This document shows, in pieces, positions 7,497 to 16,746 of a DNA stretch of 32,770 bases (position 1 is its first letter; every line of letters starts with the position of its first letter). The position numbers and the translations under genes are program-made. Location: the NCBI GenBank assembly GCA_017859955.1, contig JAFNAB010000020.1:1-32770 (forward strand), written 5' to 3'. The notes beneath the pieces were generated by a model. The model saw only the letters and a list, made by a program, of their open reading frames with translations. It searched no databases and was not told the DNA's origin. Source of the DNA: Holophagaceae bacterium (lineage in GTDB: Bacteria > Acidobacteriota > Holophagae > Holophagales > Holophagaceae).

Positions 7497-10034
7497 ATGC
7501 CCTGCCTCCGAATGACCATTCCCATGCTCCTGGTGGCTTCCCTGGGTGCCCAGGACGCAAGCCTCATCGATCAACTAAAGGCGGCTGGTCAGGCCAACCA
7601 GATGGGCGGCGGAAGTAATTCGAGCGCAGATGTCACCCCCAAAAACCCCACGGCAAGCCCAGCCATGGACACTCTACAGTTCCAGCGGGAGCAGGCCGAA
7701 GAGGATCGCCTCGAACAGGAAATCAAGGAGCTCAAGACGCGGGAAAATGCCCTTCCCCGCTTCGCCTCAGACCTCTTCGAGTTGCGTAGCCGCAGCACCA
7801 GCGGCACTGAGGGCGGGATCGCCGACGACTATATCCTAGGCACTGGAGACCGCCTGAACCTCAACGCCTTTGGCAGCGCCACCTTCGACCTCCCTGTTCA
7901 GGTGGATGGACGCGGCCAGGTCGTCGTTCCCAAGGTCGGCACCGTCAAGGTAGGCGGCCTCTCCCTGGCCAAGGCCAAGGCCCGGCTCCAGGGGCTGGTC
8001 CAGAAGAACTTCTCCAACACCGAAGTGGACCTCACCGTCCTCAAGCTCCGGGAGGTGCGCGTATTCGTCATGGGTGAGGTATACAAGCCCGGCAGCTTCC
8101 TGGTCCCCAGCCTCAGTAGCCTCGTGAACGTCCTGAGTCTGGCGGGTGGCCCCACCGCCTCCGGAAGCTTCCGCCAGATCCGGGTCATGCGGGGAGGCAA
8201 GCTCATCCACGCCCTCGACCTCTACCCCCTCCGCGCCGAAGGCCTGGGAAACATGAACCTGTCGCTCCAGAATGGCGACACAATCTTCGTTCCCCTGGCC
8301 TACAACCAGGTCCTCCTTGAGGGTTCTTTCGCCAGAGTCCGTGCCCTTCTACCTCCACCGCAGACCCCTCATGACGCAACGACAACAGCCAAGCCGACAG
8401 CCGCAGCTCCGAGTGAGGCAGCGGGCCAAGAGCCGACCTCCGGCAAGCCCCTCGAGCCAAAGGCGCTTCCAGCGCCTGCTCTGCCCCCCAAAACGCCCGA
8501 AAAGCCAGGAAAGCCCACCAAGCTCCAATTCGAGCTTCTCCCTGGAGAAACCGCCCAGGAAGCATTGCGCTACGCTGGCGGCCTGACGGCGGATGCCTAC
8601 CCCGACCTTCTGAGCCTGCGCCGACAGGATGCCGAAGGCCGGACCAGCGTCCAGGATATTCCCATCGCCAGTCTGGCCAAGACCGAATTGCAACGGGGTG
8701 ACGTGCTCTCAGCCTTCCCTCGGCGGGATCGCCTCACTCAGGCCGTCACCGTCACCGGGTGGACCCGGGTCAACGGGTCCTTCGGCCGGACCAACGGCCT
8801 TAAGGTTGGGGAACTCCTGAAACGCGACCGCCAGGTCCTTCCGGACACCTACCTGGGCAGGGGCGAAATCGTGCGCACCCTGGAGGACGGCTCCACCCGC
8901 TACCTCTCCTTCCATGTGGCCAAGGCCATGGCCGGAGATCCAGAACACAACCTAGCCCTGGAGGACCGGGATCGGATCGAGCTGTTCAAGCTACAAAACC
9001 TCCGCCTCCCAAAAAAGGTCACCATCTCCGGCCCTCTCACCCACCCCGGCACTTTCGAGCTCCACGATGGCATGCGGGTGGCTGACCTGGTCTTCAAGGG
9101 CGGCATCCCCCAAAAGGATGCCAACCGCTTCTACGCTGAGTTGGCTCGCACAAGGGATGGCAAGGTGAGCGAGGTCAGGCGCCTGGATCTGGGGCAGCTG
9201 CTCTCCAGCGAGGAGACCAGCCCCCTGCGGCTCCAGGATGACACCCTCAACCCCAAGCTCCAAGAAGACGACCAGGTCACGGTCTACTCCAAGCCCCAGT
9301 TCAAGCTCCACCGAACCGTCCAGATCCTCGGTCAGGTGGCCCGCCCGGGTTCCTACGTCATGGACAGCGACCACTTCACCCTCTCCCAGCTCGTGGAGCG
9401 TGCCGGGGGCCTCACCCCCCAAGCCATGGCAAAGAGCGGCATCTTCATCCGCCCCCTCAACAGCGACAAGACCACCCTGGAAACCAGCGCCAAGACCCTG
9501 GGCCTAGCGGAGGTCCTCGAACGCCTCAACGAAACCAAGCTCTACGTCAACAGCACCACTGCCGCCCTCGGCAAGGCTGGAGAGCCCCAGCTATTCCGTC
9601 CTCCGGTGCTCCACGGCCTGGACAGCACTCAGACCAACCGCTTGGTGGTGAACTTCGAGGGTGCCCTCAGGAAGGAGGCCCAACACGATGTGGAGCTCGT
9701 GGATGGCGACACCGTGGTGATCCCCAAGCAGACCGATTCCGCCATAGTCCTGGGCGAAGCCGCCACCCCCTTCGCCTACTACAAGGTCACCCCCGGCATG
9801 TCCGTATCCGATCTCCTGACCCTCGCAGGCGGCACCACCCGCAACGCCGACACCAGCCAGATCCGCCTCCTCAAGGCCGATGGCCGCATCAAGGACTCCT
9901 GGGTCAGCTGGGCCAAGGTCGAGCCGGGGGATGCCCTGCTGATACCGCAGAGGGTGCGGAGGGATGTGACGTGGCAGGAGAATATGACGGCGTTGACCCC
10001 GCTGGCGATCCTGATTAGTGCGATAAGGAACTAG
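7497..10034 (+). CDS. Large multi-SLBB polysaccharide export protein (Wza-like)
   Basis: The 845-residue product is a periplasmic/outer-membrane polysaccharide export protein, more than twice the length of E. coli Wza (about 380). A short signal-like N-terminus ends at VASLGA-QDA; no lipobox cysteine is seen. A charged helix follows (residues about 60-85), then the PES domain (DDYILGTGDRLNLNAFG, about 108-190). A first SLBB domain (VFVMGEVYKPGSF) is followed by a Pro/Ala-rich linker (about 275-345). Four or five further SLBB-like repeats include VTVTGWTRVNGSF, VTISGPLTHPGTF, VQILGQVARPGSY and AIVLGEAATPFAY. The C-terminal ENMTALTPLAILISAI could be the membrane helix that forms the Wza pore. 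The start may be ATG 7497 or TTG 7491; no strong ribosome site decides. Confidence 0.9.
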   Translation: MPCLRMTIPMLLVASLGAQDASLIDQLKAAGQANQMGGGSNSSADVTPKNPTASPAMDTLQFQREQAEEDRLEQEIKELKTRENALPRFASDLFELRSRSTSGTEGGIADDYILGTGDRLNLNAFGSATFDLPVQVDGRGQVVVPKVGTVKVGGLSLAKAKARLQGLVQKNFSNTEVDLTVLKLREVRVFVMGEVYKPGSFLVPSLSSLVNVLSLAGGPTASGSFRQIRVMRGGKLIHALDLYPLRAEGLGNMNLSLQNGDTIFVPLAYNQVLLEGSFARVRALLPPPQTPHDATTTAKPTAAAPSEAAGQEPTSGKPLEPKALPAPALPPKTPEKPGKPTKLQFELLPGETAQEALRYAGGLTADAYPDLLSLRRQDAEGRTSVQDIPIASLAKTELQRGDVLSAFPRRDRLTQAVTVTGWTRVNGSFGRTNGLKVGELLKRDRQVLPDTYLGRGEIVRTLEDGSTRYLSFHVAKAMAGDPEHNLALEDRDRIELFKLQNLRLPKKVTISGPLTHPGTFELHDGMRVADLVFKGGIPQKDANRFYAELARTRDGKVSEVRRLDLGQLLSSEETSPLRLQDDTLNPKLQEDDQVTVYSKPQFKLHRTVQILGQVARPGSYVMDSDHFTLSQLVERAGGLTPQAMAKSGIFIRPLNSDKTTLETSAKTLGLAEVLERLNETKLYVNSTTAALGKAGEPQLFRPPVLHGLDSTQTNRLVVNFEGALRKEAQHDVELVDGDTVVIPKQTDSAIVLGEAATPFAYYKVTPGMSVSDLLTLAGGTTRNADTSQIRLLKADGRIKDSWVSWAKVEPGDALLIPQRVRRDVTWQENMTALTPLAILISAIRN

Positions 10035-10053
10035 TTTCAGCACCCGTATCAGA

Positions 10054-10079
10054 GATAGAGAGAGGCGCTTCTCACTATC
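10054..10079. repeat. Imperfect palindrome after the export gene
   Basis: Arms GATAG/CTATC and GAGA/TCTC are separated by one A-A mismatch and close through a G-T pair on GCGC, giving a symmetrical 26-bp stem-loop 20 bp after the SLBB gene stop. No T-run follows on either strand, so it is not a typical intrinsic terminator. It also overlaps the double stop codon of the minus-strand coding-like fragment at 10072-10215. Confidence 0.45.
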
Positions 10080-10215
10080 GTGCGGAGACGAGGCCGCGGA
10101 TGCAGTCGAACAGCGCAATCGAATCTCCAAATCGCACAACCCAATGAAAAAACTCACCCAGCACACCTTGGCAAGCGGACAAGAAGGCGCGACAATATTG
10201 GGATAAGGTTTGATT
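10072..10215 (-). pseudogene. Short coding-like fragment of unknown origin
   Basis: On the minus strand, 46 open codons end in a double stop (TAG TGA). The peptide contains QYCRAFLSACQGVLGEFFHW and VRFGDSIALFDCIRGLVSAR, which looks like the tail of a real protein rather than random translation. The frame is closed by TAA just upstream (10216-10218) and no start codon with a ribosome site is seen. I do not recognise a family. The rest of this 395-bp gap (10035-10429) is AT-richer than the genes around it and shows no other gene. A promoter for the sugar transferase operon should lie here, but none is convincing. Confidence 0.3.
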
Positions 10216-10429
10216 TTATCAGCAGATGACAACGCAATCCCATCAACAATTACAAATCTATTCCGTTCCTACAAGCACAAACCGAAAGAATGGTAAGCAA
10301 TTTCCGCCGCCAAGATCCAAATCAAACCAATAATCATAGATTCGAACGAACCCCCAACTCGCCATTATCAACACCGTCAAGACATAGTTGATTTACTGCA
10401 ATCCCAACACAGCACGAAAGAATGCAGTC

Positions 10430-11203
10430 ATGAACGAGCGAGTATTAAGTGCACCGAACAGCACCAAGCAAAGTAATGTCGAAGCAGCAAGCGGGCTCGA
10501 TTTAGCACGGCATACCCCATCCAAGCTGTTTATCAAGTACGCCACGGACCGTCTCGTGGGCGTCATAGGACTGATCATTCTTTCCCCACTCATGTTCCTG
10601 ACAGCCATTGCCGTCCGAGTCAGCCTGGGGAACCCCATAATCTTCTCCCAACCACGAGTGGGACTCCACGGGCGGATTTTCAGGATCTACAAGTTTCGAA
10701 CAATGAGGGACATCCAAGACCCACAGGGCTGCCCACTGCCGGATGACCAGCGTACCACCCCCCTCGGGAACCTCCTGCGGCGCGCAAAACTGGATGAACT
10801 TCCGCAGATGTTCCATGTCGCGAACGGCGACATGAGCCTGGTAGGCCCCCGCCCCCTCATGCCCTTCCCCGATGACCCAAAACAAGTCCAGCCAAACATC
10901 CATTATGCCCTTCAATCCGGCGGAGGCCCCCTGGACGCCCTGCGCCGCCAGATGAAACCGGGAATCACCGGATGGACTCAAGTAAACGGAAACACGCGTT
11001 TTTCCCTGGGGGACCGGATGAGGCTGGATGCGTGGTGGATCCGCCACTTCTCTCTGAGTCTGGACCTCCGCATCATCTTCATGACCCTGCGAGTGTTACT
11101 CCTGGACGAGCAGGTAAATCACGCGGCCCTCCAGGCCGCGCACACAGAACTCCCACCCCACTGGCGAGGATCGACTCTGGACTCAGCAGATGGAGCAGAG
11201 TGA
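10430..11203 (+). CDS. Undecaprenyl-phosphate sugar phosphotransferase (PglC/WcaJ C-terminal type)
   Basis: The 257-residue protein is a bacterial sugar transferase (PF02397), the initiating enzyme that transfers a sugar 1-phosphate from a UDP-sugar to undecaprenyl phosphate at the inner membrane. It is the short monotopic form without the multi-helix N-terminal domain of WcaJ. One hydrophobic segment (LVGVIGLIILSPLMFLTAIAV) is followed by QPRVGLHGRIFRIYKFRTM, KLDELPQMFHV with the catalytic Asp-Glu pair, GDMSLVGPRPL, and PGITGWTQVNG. The ATG at 10430 is chosen, with GAAAG 9 nt upstream; a TTG at 10388 would add 14 unconserved residues. It overlaps the next gene by 14 bp and so starts an operon of repeat-unit assembly genes. 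Confidence 0.92.
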   Translation: MNERVLSAPNSTKQSNVEAASGLDLARHTPSKLFIKYATDRLVGVIGLIILSPLMFLTAIAVRVSLGNPIIFSQPRVGLHGRIFRIYKFRTMRDIQDPQGCPLPDDQRTTPLGNLLRRAKLDELPQMFHVANGDMSLVGPRPLMPFPDDPKQVQPNIHYALQSGGGPLDALRRQMKPGITGWTQVNGNTRFSLGDRMRLDAWWIRHFSLSLDLRIIFMTLRVLLLDEQVNHAALQAAHTELPPHWRGSTLDSADGAE

Positions 11204-12017
11204 AGTGCCGGACACCCCACCAGCCACAGAACAGTCCGCCTTTCCGCCAAACGGCGCGTACCTGCAGTCCGCCACAATAGTGGGAACCCAGGTCCACGCA
11301 CTGAGCTTGGCCGAAGCCACCCACACCATCATCACCTGGGCGAAAAACCAAGAGTCCCGGATGGTATGTGCCTGCAATGTCCACATGGTGATGGAGGCCC
11401 ACGATGACCCGGCATTTCAGGCAATGATCAACAGAGCAGACATGGTCCTGCCCGATGGGATGCCCCTGGCCTGGGCCCTTGTCAGCGCCGGTTTCAAGGG
11501 TCAGACCAGAGTATCCGGCCCGGACCTTACCCTGGCCCTTTGCAAAGAAGCATCAATCAACAATATAACGATCGGATTCCTGGGGAGCACCGAAGCCACC
11601 CTTGAGGCCCTGTCCAATCGCCTCAGTGCCCAGTTCCCGAGCATAAAGATCGTATTCATCAATAGCCCTCCCTTTCGCCCCATCTCTCCCGAGGAGGATG
11701 CAAGCCTCTGCAAGGCCATCAATTCCAGCGGCACCCAACTGCTGTTCGTCGGCCTTGGATGCCCAAAGCAGGAGACATGGATGGCGGCTCACCAAGGCAG
11801 GATTCCCGCCGTCATGCTGGGAGTGGGAGCCGCCTTCGACTTCCACGCGGGGATTCTCCGAGTGGCCCCCCGTTGGATGAAGAACGCTGGCCTGGAATGG
11901 CTGTTCCGCCTAGCCTGCGAACCCAGGCGATTGTGGAAACGCTATTTGAGGCACAACCCGCGCTATTTGGTATTCAGACTTAAAGCCAAGATACGGAAAT
12001 CCGCACCAAACGCATGA
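11190..12017 (+). CDS. WecG/TagA/CpsF family glycosyltransferase (GT26)
   Basis: GT26 enzymes add the second sugar to a lipid-linked GlcNAc-type primer (for example ManNAcA in enterobacterial common antigen, ManNAc in teichoic acid linkage units). The 275-residue sequence carries the family blocks: NVHMVMEAHDDPAFQAMINRAD, PDGMPLAWA, RVSGPDL, GLGCPKQETWMA, GVGAAFDFHAG and the C-terminal GLEWLFRLACEPRRLWKRYL. The ATG at 11190 overlaps the end of the initiating transferase by 14 bp. A UDP-sugar dehydrogenase follows directly, which fits a WecG-like step using a uronic acid amino sugar. The precise donor is inferred, not shown. Confidence 0.9.
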   Translation: MEQSEVPDTPPATEQSAFPPNGAYLQSATIVGTQVHALSLAEATHTIITWAKNQESRMVCACNVHMVMEAHDDPAFQAMINRADMVLPDGMPLAWALVSAGFKGQTRVSGPDLTLALCKEASINNITIGFLGSTEATLEALSNRLSAQFPSIKIVFINSPPFRPISPEEDASLCKAINSSGTQLLFVGLGCPKQETWMAAHQGRIPAVMLGVGAAFDFHAGILRVAPRWMKNAGLEWLFRLACEPRRLWKRYLRHNPRYLVFRLKAKIRKSAPNA

Positions 12018-12034
12018 CCCCCCGGAGTTGAAGA

Positions 12035-13333
12035 ATGCTGAATCAACTACAAAAGCAAATCGAAAACCGCTCATGCACCCTCGCCATCCTCGGCCTCGGA
12101 TATGTAGGCCTGCCCTTGGCTATAACCTTCGTGAATGCAGGCTATCGGATAATTGGATACGACATCAACCCAGAGTATTTGAACCAGATGCGCAATGGGA
12201 TCTCAAAAATCCTGGATATCTCCTCGCAAGAACTCAAGGATGCGCTCGCCACTGGTCGCTTCAGCCTCACATCTGTCCCATCCGATCTTGAGGGGGCGGA
12301 CGTCCATATCATCTGCGTACCGACCCCACTCTCAAAGAGTCGGCAACCAGACATGAGCTATATCGAGTCGGCTTTGGCGACCTTGCTGACCGTCTGGGGG
12401 CCCGGGAAAATGGCCATCCTGGAAAGCACCACATATCCTGGAACCACCCAGGAACTCCTGCTGCCAACGCTGAGCCGCAATGGCCTGAAGCTGGATGAGG
12501 ACTTTCTGCTCGCATTCAGCCCCGAGAGAGTCGATCCAGGAAACCACAAGTTCCCCCTGCACCGCATCCCCAAGGTGGTGGGTGGATCGAGCAAGGCCAG
12601 CACCCAAGCCGCAGCAGCACTGTACGGCGCAGCCTTTGAGCAGGTCCACACCGTCAGCAGCCCCACAGCAGCAGAACTGGCAAAGCTCCTGGAAAACACA
12701 TTCCGAAACGTGAACATAGCCTTGGTGAATGAATTCGCCCAAATCTGCGACAGCCTCAAGGCGGACGTCTGGGAAGTCATCGAGGCCGCCGGCACTAAAC
12801 CATTCGGCTTCATGCCCTTTTTCCCCGGCCCAGGGATTGGAGGTCACTGCATCCCCTTGGATCCCCAATACCTCGTCTACAAGAGCCGACTCCACGGCTA
12901 TGAACCGCGTCTGGTGGCCCTGGCCGACCAGATCAATGTGGAACGCCCTCGCTACGTGGTCCAGCAGGCCATGGATATCCTCAATACCCAGGGAAAAGCC
13001 ATCAATGGCGCACGCGTGCTGGTGCTAGGGGTGACGTATAAACCGGATGTCCCGGACCCCCGGGAAAGCCCTGCCCTACCCATCCTGGAATTCCTGGCAG
13101 AGAAGGGAGCCGACACGCACTACATCGACCCATGGATTCCTTCGATCAGACTGAAGAATGGCGACGAGATGCTATCAGCACGGGATCTGAAGGAAGAAGC
13201 AGCCGAAGCCGATCTGATCATCATTCTTACTGCACACCAAAATTTCGATTACGAACTGATAAGCAAATATGGGAAAAAGCTACTAGACACCCGGAACGCC
13301 GTTTCGACCAGCCTCCGACAACAGCCAAATTAG
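12035..13333 (+). CDS. Nucleotide sugar dehydrogenase (WbpA/TviB/WecC-type)
   Basis: The 432-residue enzyme oxidises C6 of a UDP-hexose or UDP-HexNAc to the uronic acid using two NAD+. The N-terminal Rossmann motif GLGYVGLPLAITFVNAGY (about residue 20) is followed by the central domain with SPERVDPG and PGPGIGGHCIPLDPQYL, which holds the catalytic Cys. The C-terminal UDP-binding domain has VLGVTYKPDVPDPRESPA. The form of the GGHCIP block and the length resemble the UDP-GlcNAc/UDP-ManNAc dehydrogenases (WbpA, WecC) more than UDP-glucose dehydrogenase; this is a judgement by eye. CGGAG lies about 8 nt before the ATG at 12035. It ends 18 bp from the convergent deacetylase gene. No UDP-GlcNAc 2-epimerase gene is visible in the window. 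Confidence 0.9.
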   Translation: MLNQLQKQIENRSCTLAILGLGYVGLPLAITFVNAGYRIIGYDINPEYLNQMRNGISKILDISSQELKDALATGRFSLTSVPSDLEGADVHIICVPTPLSKSRQPDMSYIESALATLLTVWGPGKMAILESTTYPGTTQELLLPTLSRNGLKLDEDFLLAFSPERVDPGNHKFPLHRIPKVVGGSSKASTQAAAALYGAAFEQVHTVSSPTAAELAKLLENTFRNVNIALVNEFAQICDSLKADVWEVIEAAGTKPFGFMPFFPGPGIGGHCIPLDPQYLVYKSRLHGYEPRLVALADQINVERPRYVVQQAMDILNTQGKAINGARVLVLGVTYKPDVPDPRESPALPILEFLAEKGADTHYIDPWIPSIRLKNGDEMLSARDLKEEAAEADLIIILTAHQNFDYELISKYGKKLLDTRNAVSTSLRQQPN

Positions 13334-13351
13334 TCACCCCCAACCGGCAGG

Positions 13352-14200
13352 CTATCCCACAGCACTGCGGCCGGATACCGCGTGAAAAATCCGTCCATCC
13401 ACCAGCAGGTTCTCCAAGTTGTAATCGATCGGTGAATCAAAATCCCATGGCGTACGATGGAGCCACAGGGAGTCCTTGCGTCCATACTGCAGTCCAGGGA
13501 TGCCAGTTACAATCGTCGTGAATCCATGATTGTGGCAGAATGTCCGCAGCCTGCGACTAAAGAAGCGTCGCATGCCATACGGGAAAGAGAAGTCCTTCAC
13601 TTGGTGCCCAAGATGGGCCTCCAGAAGGCTCTTGGAATGGAGGATATCCACGGCGGCTGCATCAAATGACACACGAGAAAGCGGCCAATGGGCATGCCCA
13701 TGACACCCGATAAGATGCCCTTTAGCCTCAATATCCAATAAATCGTCCCAGGTAAGAGGCAAACGTTCTCCAAAATATTCGATACGATCATAATATGCAT
13801 CAATTTCGCCAGGATTACCCGCACTCACCATGGGTAGCGTGTTTACAAAAAAAGTCGCCGATACCCCCAGTTCCCCCAGAGGCGCCATGAGATCTGTCCA
13901 ATTCCGATAGTTATCATCAAAACTGAGCGATATCCAGCGCCCATCAGGCTCATTGGCAAGCTCTCCCGGCGTGCAGAACTGGTAGCCCATTTCCTTGAAT
14001 CTGGCCAGGCAGTCCCTGAAGGCCCCCAGAGAACCCTCGCCCACTGCATGACCATAAAGGCCGATATGATTAGGCAGAGGCCCGTGGGACATGGCCAGAT
14101 GCAGGGAGCGAATCAGTGCTTGGCCTCGACGTTTTATCCGATCTGACACTTGGCCCCCAGCCAGGAAAAGAAGGACGTGCAACTCACCTGCACTTGCCAC
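13352..14200 (-). CDS. NodB-type polysaccharide deacetylase family protein
   Basis: This 282-residue protein matches the carbohydrate esterase 4/NodB fold, metal-dependent enzymes that remove N- or O-acetyl groups from glycans. Motif 1 is LSFDDNYRNW (about residue 115), motif 2 is GCHGHAHW (metal-binding His-x3-His-like pattern), and motif 3 is SFPYGMRR. No signal peptide is clear, although the N-terminus has a hydrophobic patch (LHVLLFLAGG). The start is uncertain: GTG at 14200 follows GGGAGG with a rather long spacing (12 nt), while an ATG at 14092 would remove 36 residues. It faces a GT4 gene divergently across 160 bp and probably modifies the locus polysaccharide or a precursor. Confidence 0.82.
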   Translation of the reverse strand: MASAGELHVLLFLAGGQVSDRIKRRGQALIRSLHLAMSHGPLPNHIGLYGHAVGEGSLGAFRDCLARFKEMGYQFCTPGELANEPDGRWISLSFDDNYRNWTDLMAPLGELGVSATFFVNTLPMVSAGNPGEIDAYYDRIEYFGERLPLTWDDLLDIEAKGHLIGCHGHAHWPLSRVSFDAAAVDILHSKSLLEAHLGHQVKDFSFPYGMRRFFSRRLRTFCHNHGFTTIVTGIPGLQYGRKDSLWLHRTPWDFDSPIDYNLENLLVDGRIFHAVSGRSAVG

Positions 14201-14360
14201 CTGAACACATGACCTCCCGATATCACACCATCCAGCGGCCTGCTTCAGGCAACCAAGTCACCTTGATTCTACGAGAAGCAGACTTGGCCCGCCCAAGAAT
14301 CCGTACGCACGGAAGATTACCCCCTCCAGTGTGCCAAGGCAGCCAATCCAGGATTCGCGA

Positions 14361-15515
14361 ATGAAGAGAGTTGTAGTCGTCAACGAGGTCGTCCCCCAGT
14401 ATCGAATCCCCCTCTTCGAAGGGCTTACATCAGCTCTCCTTAAGGAAGGAGTGGTTCTTCAGATAGCCCAAGGTAGACCCTCAAACCAATTCGCCCTTCG
14501 GCAAGACGCTCGAGCATTTCCCGGGTCCGTGATCATGCCGCAGCACAATTGGGCACTCGGAAACCACGACCTCATATGGCTAGACACCCGCCAGGCAAGG
14601 CATCAAGCGGATCTTGTGATTGCAATCCAGCAGATCCGGCAACTCCAGAATCTTGCACTTTGGGCCCAACAGCAGTTCGGAACTATCAAGCTTGCCTGGT
14701 GGGGCCATGGGCGAGATTTCTCAAAACCCAGGGATGCCTGGAGCGAACGATTCAAGGGCTTCCTGTCCCGCAAAGCACATTGGTGGTTTGCCTATAACAA
14801 TCTGAGCGCCCAAGTAGTGCAAGAGCTTGGTTTCCCAGTTTCTCGCATCTCATCGGTGATGAACACAGTGGACACCAATCCCCTCAAGTGGGCACTGGAA
14901 CGCGTCACCATTGCGGATCTTGAGACACTTCGAACTCGACTGGGCATCAAGGGAAGCAAGATCGGCATCTATATAGGCGCACTGGCCCCCATCAAAGGCC
15001 TTCGCTATCTGCTCGAGTCATGCCTTGCCATCCGAGCACAACTTCCAGATTTCGAAATGGTCATGATCGGGTCAGGCCCCGAGGGCAGCCTGGTAAACAG
15101 CTTTGCAGCGAGTCACCCCTGGTTCCATGCACTCCCCGCCTGCTTCGATAGCGAGAAAGCCCCGTATCTGAAGCTAGCGAATGCATTCCTGATGCCCATG
15201 GGCGTGGGACTCGGGATAATTGATACTTTTGTAGCTGGTTGCCCGCTTGTCACCACAGATTACCCCGGGCATGGACCCGAGATCGACTACTTGGAACATG
15301 AGAATAACGGAATAATAGTGAACGGACACCCATCCCCTGAAGCCTACGCCAGGGCGGTGTCCGCCCTGCTGAGCAGCACGGATGATTTGACTCACCTGCG
15401 CGAGGGATGCCGAGCCGCAGAGGGCGCATACTCCATGGAAGCCATGGTGACCAACTTTGCGACGGGGATCCTGCAAGCCCTGGACGCCCCCCCCTTTCAC
15501 CGGTCGCACCCATGA
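14361..15515 (+). CDS. Glycosyltransferase family 4 protein
   Basis: The 384-residue protein is a GT-B retaining glycosyltransferase expected at the cytoplasmic face of the inner membrane. The acceptor-side N-terminal domain begins VVVVNEVVPQYRIPLFEGL. The donor-binding half contains IGIYIGALAPIKGLRYLL and, instead of the usual E-x7-E motif, a variant NAFLMPMGVGLGIIDTFVAGCPLVTTDYPGHGPEI. The ATG at 14361 has AGGA upstream; an in-frame GTG at 14331 is unlikely. The stop overlaps the start of the next glycosyltransferase as ATGA. Donor sugar and linkage cannot be assigned. Confidence 0.85.
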   Translation: MKRVVVVNEVVPQYRIPLFEGLTSALLKEGVVLQIAQGRPSNQFALRQDARAFPGSVIMPQHNWALGNHDLIWLDTRQARHQADLVIAIQQIRQLQNLALWAQQQFGTIKLAWWGHGRDFSKPRDAWSERFKGFLSRKAHWWFAYNNLSAQVVQELGFPVSRISSVMNTVDTNPLKWALERVTIADLETLRTRLGIKGSKIGIYIGALAPIKGLRYLLESCLAIRAQLPDFEMVMIGSGPEGSLVNSFAASHPWFHALPACFDSEKAPYLKLANAFLMPMGVGLGIIDTFVAGCPLVTTDYPGHGPEIDYLEHENNGIIVNGHPSPEAYARAVSALLSSTDDLTHLREGCRAAEGAYSMEAMVTNFATGILQALDAPPFHRSHP

Positions 15516-16717
15516 CGCCCCCTGCCATCGGGCCAATCCTCCTGGTTCACAACTATTATCAGCAGCGGGGCGGAGAGGACCGTGTCTTCGAGGACGAGGT
15601 AACCCTCCTGCGCGATTATGGTCACGAGGTATACACATTCACAGTACACAACGACGCATTGAATGCCCAATCCACAACCAGACTCGCAGCCAATACCATC
15701 TGGAACCGAGCGCTGGCAAAGGACCTGGCAACACTCGTGACCCAGAAGGGCATTCGCATTGCCCATTTCCACAACACCTTCCCCCAGATCTCCCCGGGAG
15801 CCTATCGAGCCGTGCGCCAAGCCGGGGCAGCCGTGGTTCAGACCCTCCACAATTACCGACTGCTTTGTGCCGGAGCACTGCTCTACCGCAAAGGTTCAGT
15901 CTGCCAGCTCTGTCTCGACCACCAGCTCCCTTTGGCTGCCTTGGCTCACCGATGCTATCGACACAGTTTGGCTGCTACCGCCGGTGTGCTGGCGATGCAA
16001 CTGCTCCATCGGACGCTAGGCACCTGGATGCGCGAAGTCGACGCATACATTGCTCTCACGGAAGGGGCAAGAGCACGCTTTGCGGAGCACCTGCTTCCCC
16101 CTATGAAAGTCCATGTGCTTGGCAACTTCCTGCCACAGTGGCCTTCACCCGCCCCCTTGCCGACCAATGGCCACGCTCTTTTCATTGGACGCCTCGACGA
16201 GCCAAAGGGGGGACGCACACTACTAGAAACCTGGCGAACGACGCCCACAGGCCTTCCAGACCTGATGATCGTTGGCGATGGCCCCTTGAGCTCCGAGTTC
16301 CAGCTTGCAGCAGATCAGGACTCGCGCATCACCTGGGCAGGATTCTGCACCACCGCCCAAGTCCAGGAACTGCTCCAGCGCGCCTCCATGGTGCTGATTC
16401 CCTCAAATTCATATGAAGGTTTCCCCATGGCAATGATTGAAGCATGGGCTTCAGGCCGCCCAGTGGTAGCGTCCCAAATCGGAGCAATGGAAGAACTCGT
16501 CCACCCGGGCATAGACGGCTGGCTGACAGCCGCCGGAACCCCTGCCAAGTGGGCTGACACGATATCCAGACTCTACGCCCAGCCAGAAGCCCTGAGCGCC
16601 GCCGGTGCCGCCGCCAGCACCCGATTCACCACCGGACACACCCATGACGCCCACCACAAGGGACTCCTGACAATCTATCAAAAGGCTCTGGCGATCCGAA
16701 GCCAGGAATGCCAGTGA
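15512..16717 (+). CDS. Glycosyltransferase family 4 protein
   Basis: The 401-residue GT-B enzyme opens with ILLVHNYYQQRGGEDRVFEDE, a pattern common in exopolysaccharide GT4 enzymes. It continues with HFHNTFPQISPGAYRAVRQA, TLHNYRLLCAGALLYRKG and a CQLC pair, then the donor-binding half with ALFIGRLDEPKGGRTLL and PSNSYEGFPMAMIEAWASGRPVVAS, where the conserved E-x7-E pair is present. The ATG at 15512 overlaps the upstream stop by 4 bp, so translation is probably coupled. Upstream in-frame codons (from 15407) lie inside the previous gene and are not used. Confidence 0.9.
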   Translation: MTPPAIGPILLVHNYYQQRGGEDRVFEDEVTLLRDYGHEVYTFTVHNDALNAQSTTRLAANTIWNRALAKDLATLVTQKGIRIAHFHNTFPQISPGAYRAVRQAGAAVVQTLHNYRLLCAGALLYRKGSVCQLCLDHQLPLAALAHRCYRHSLAATAGVLAMQLLHRTLGTWMREVDAYIALTEGARARFAEHLLPPMKVHVLGNFLPQWPSPAPLPTNGHALFIGRLDEPKGGRTLLETWRTTPTGLPDLMIVGDGPLSSEFQLAADQDSRITWAGFCTTAQVQELLQRASMVLIPSNSYEGFPMAMIEAWASGRPVVASQIGAMEELVHPGIDGWLTAAGTPAKWADTISRLYAQPEALSAAGAAASTRFTTGHTHDAHHKGLLTIYQKALAIRSQECQ

Positions 16718-16746
16718 GCCCCTCAAAGCGAGCTTGACGCCATGGA

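Noticed and set aside
9591..10232. Minus-strand 213-codon open frame opposite the end of the SLBB gene
   Set aside because: Mostly antisense to the SLBB repeats; a different frame gives the more protein-like fragment at 10072-10215.
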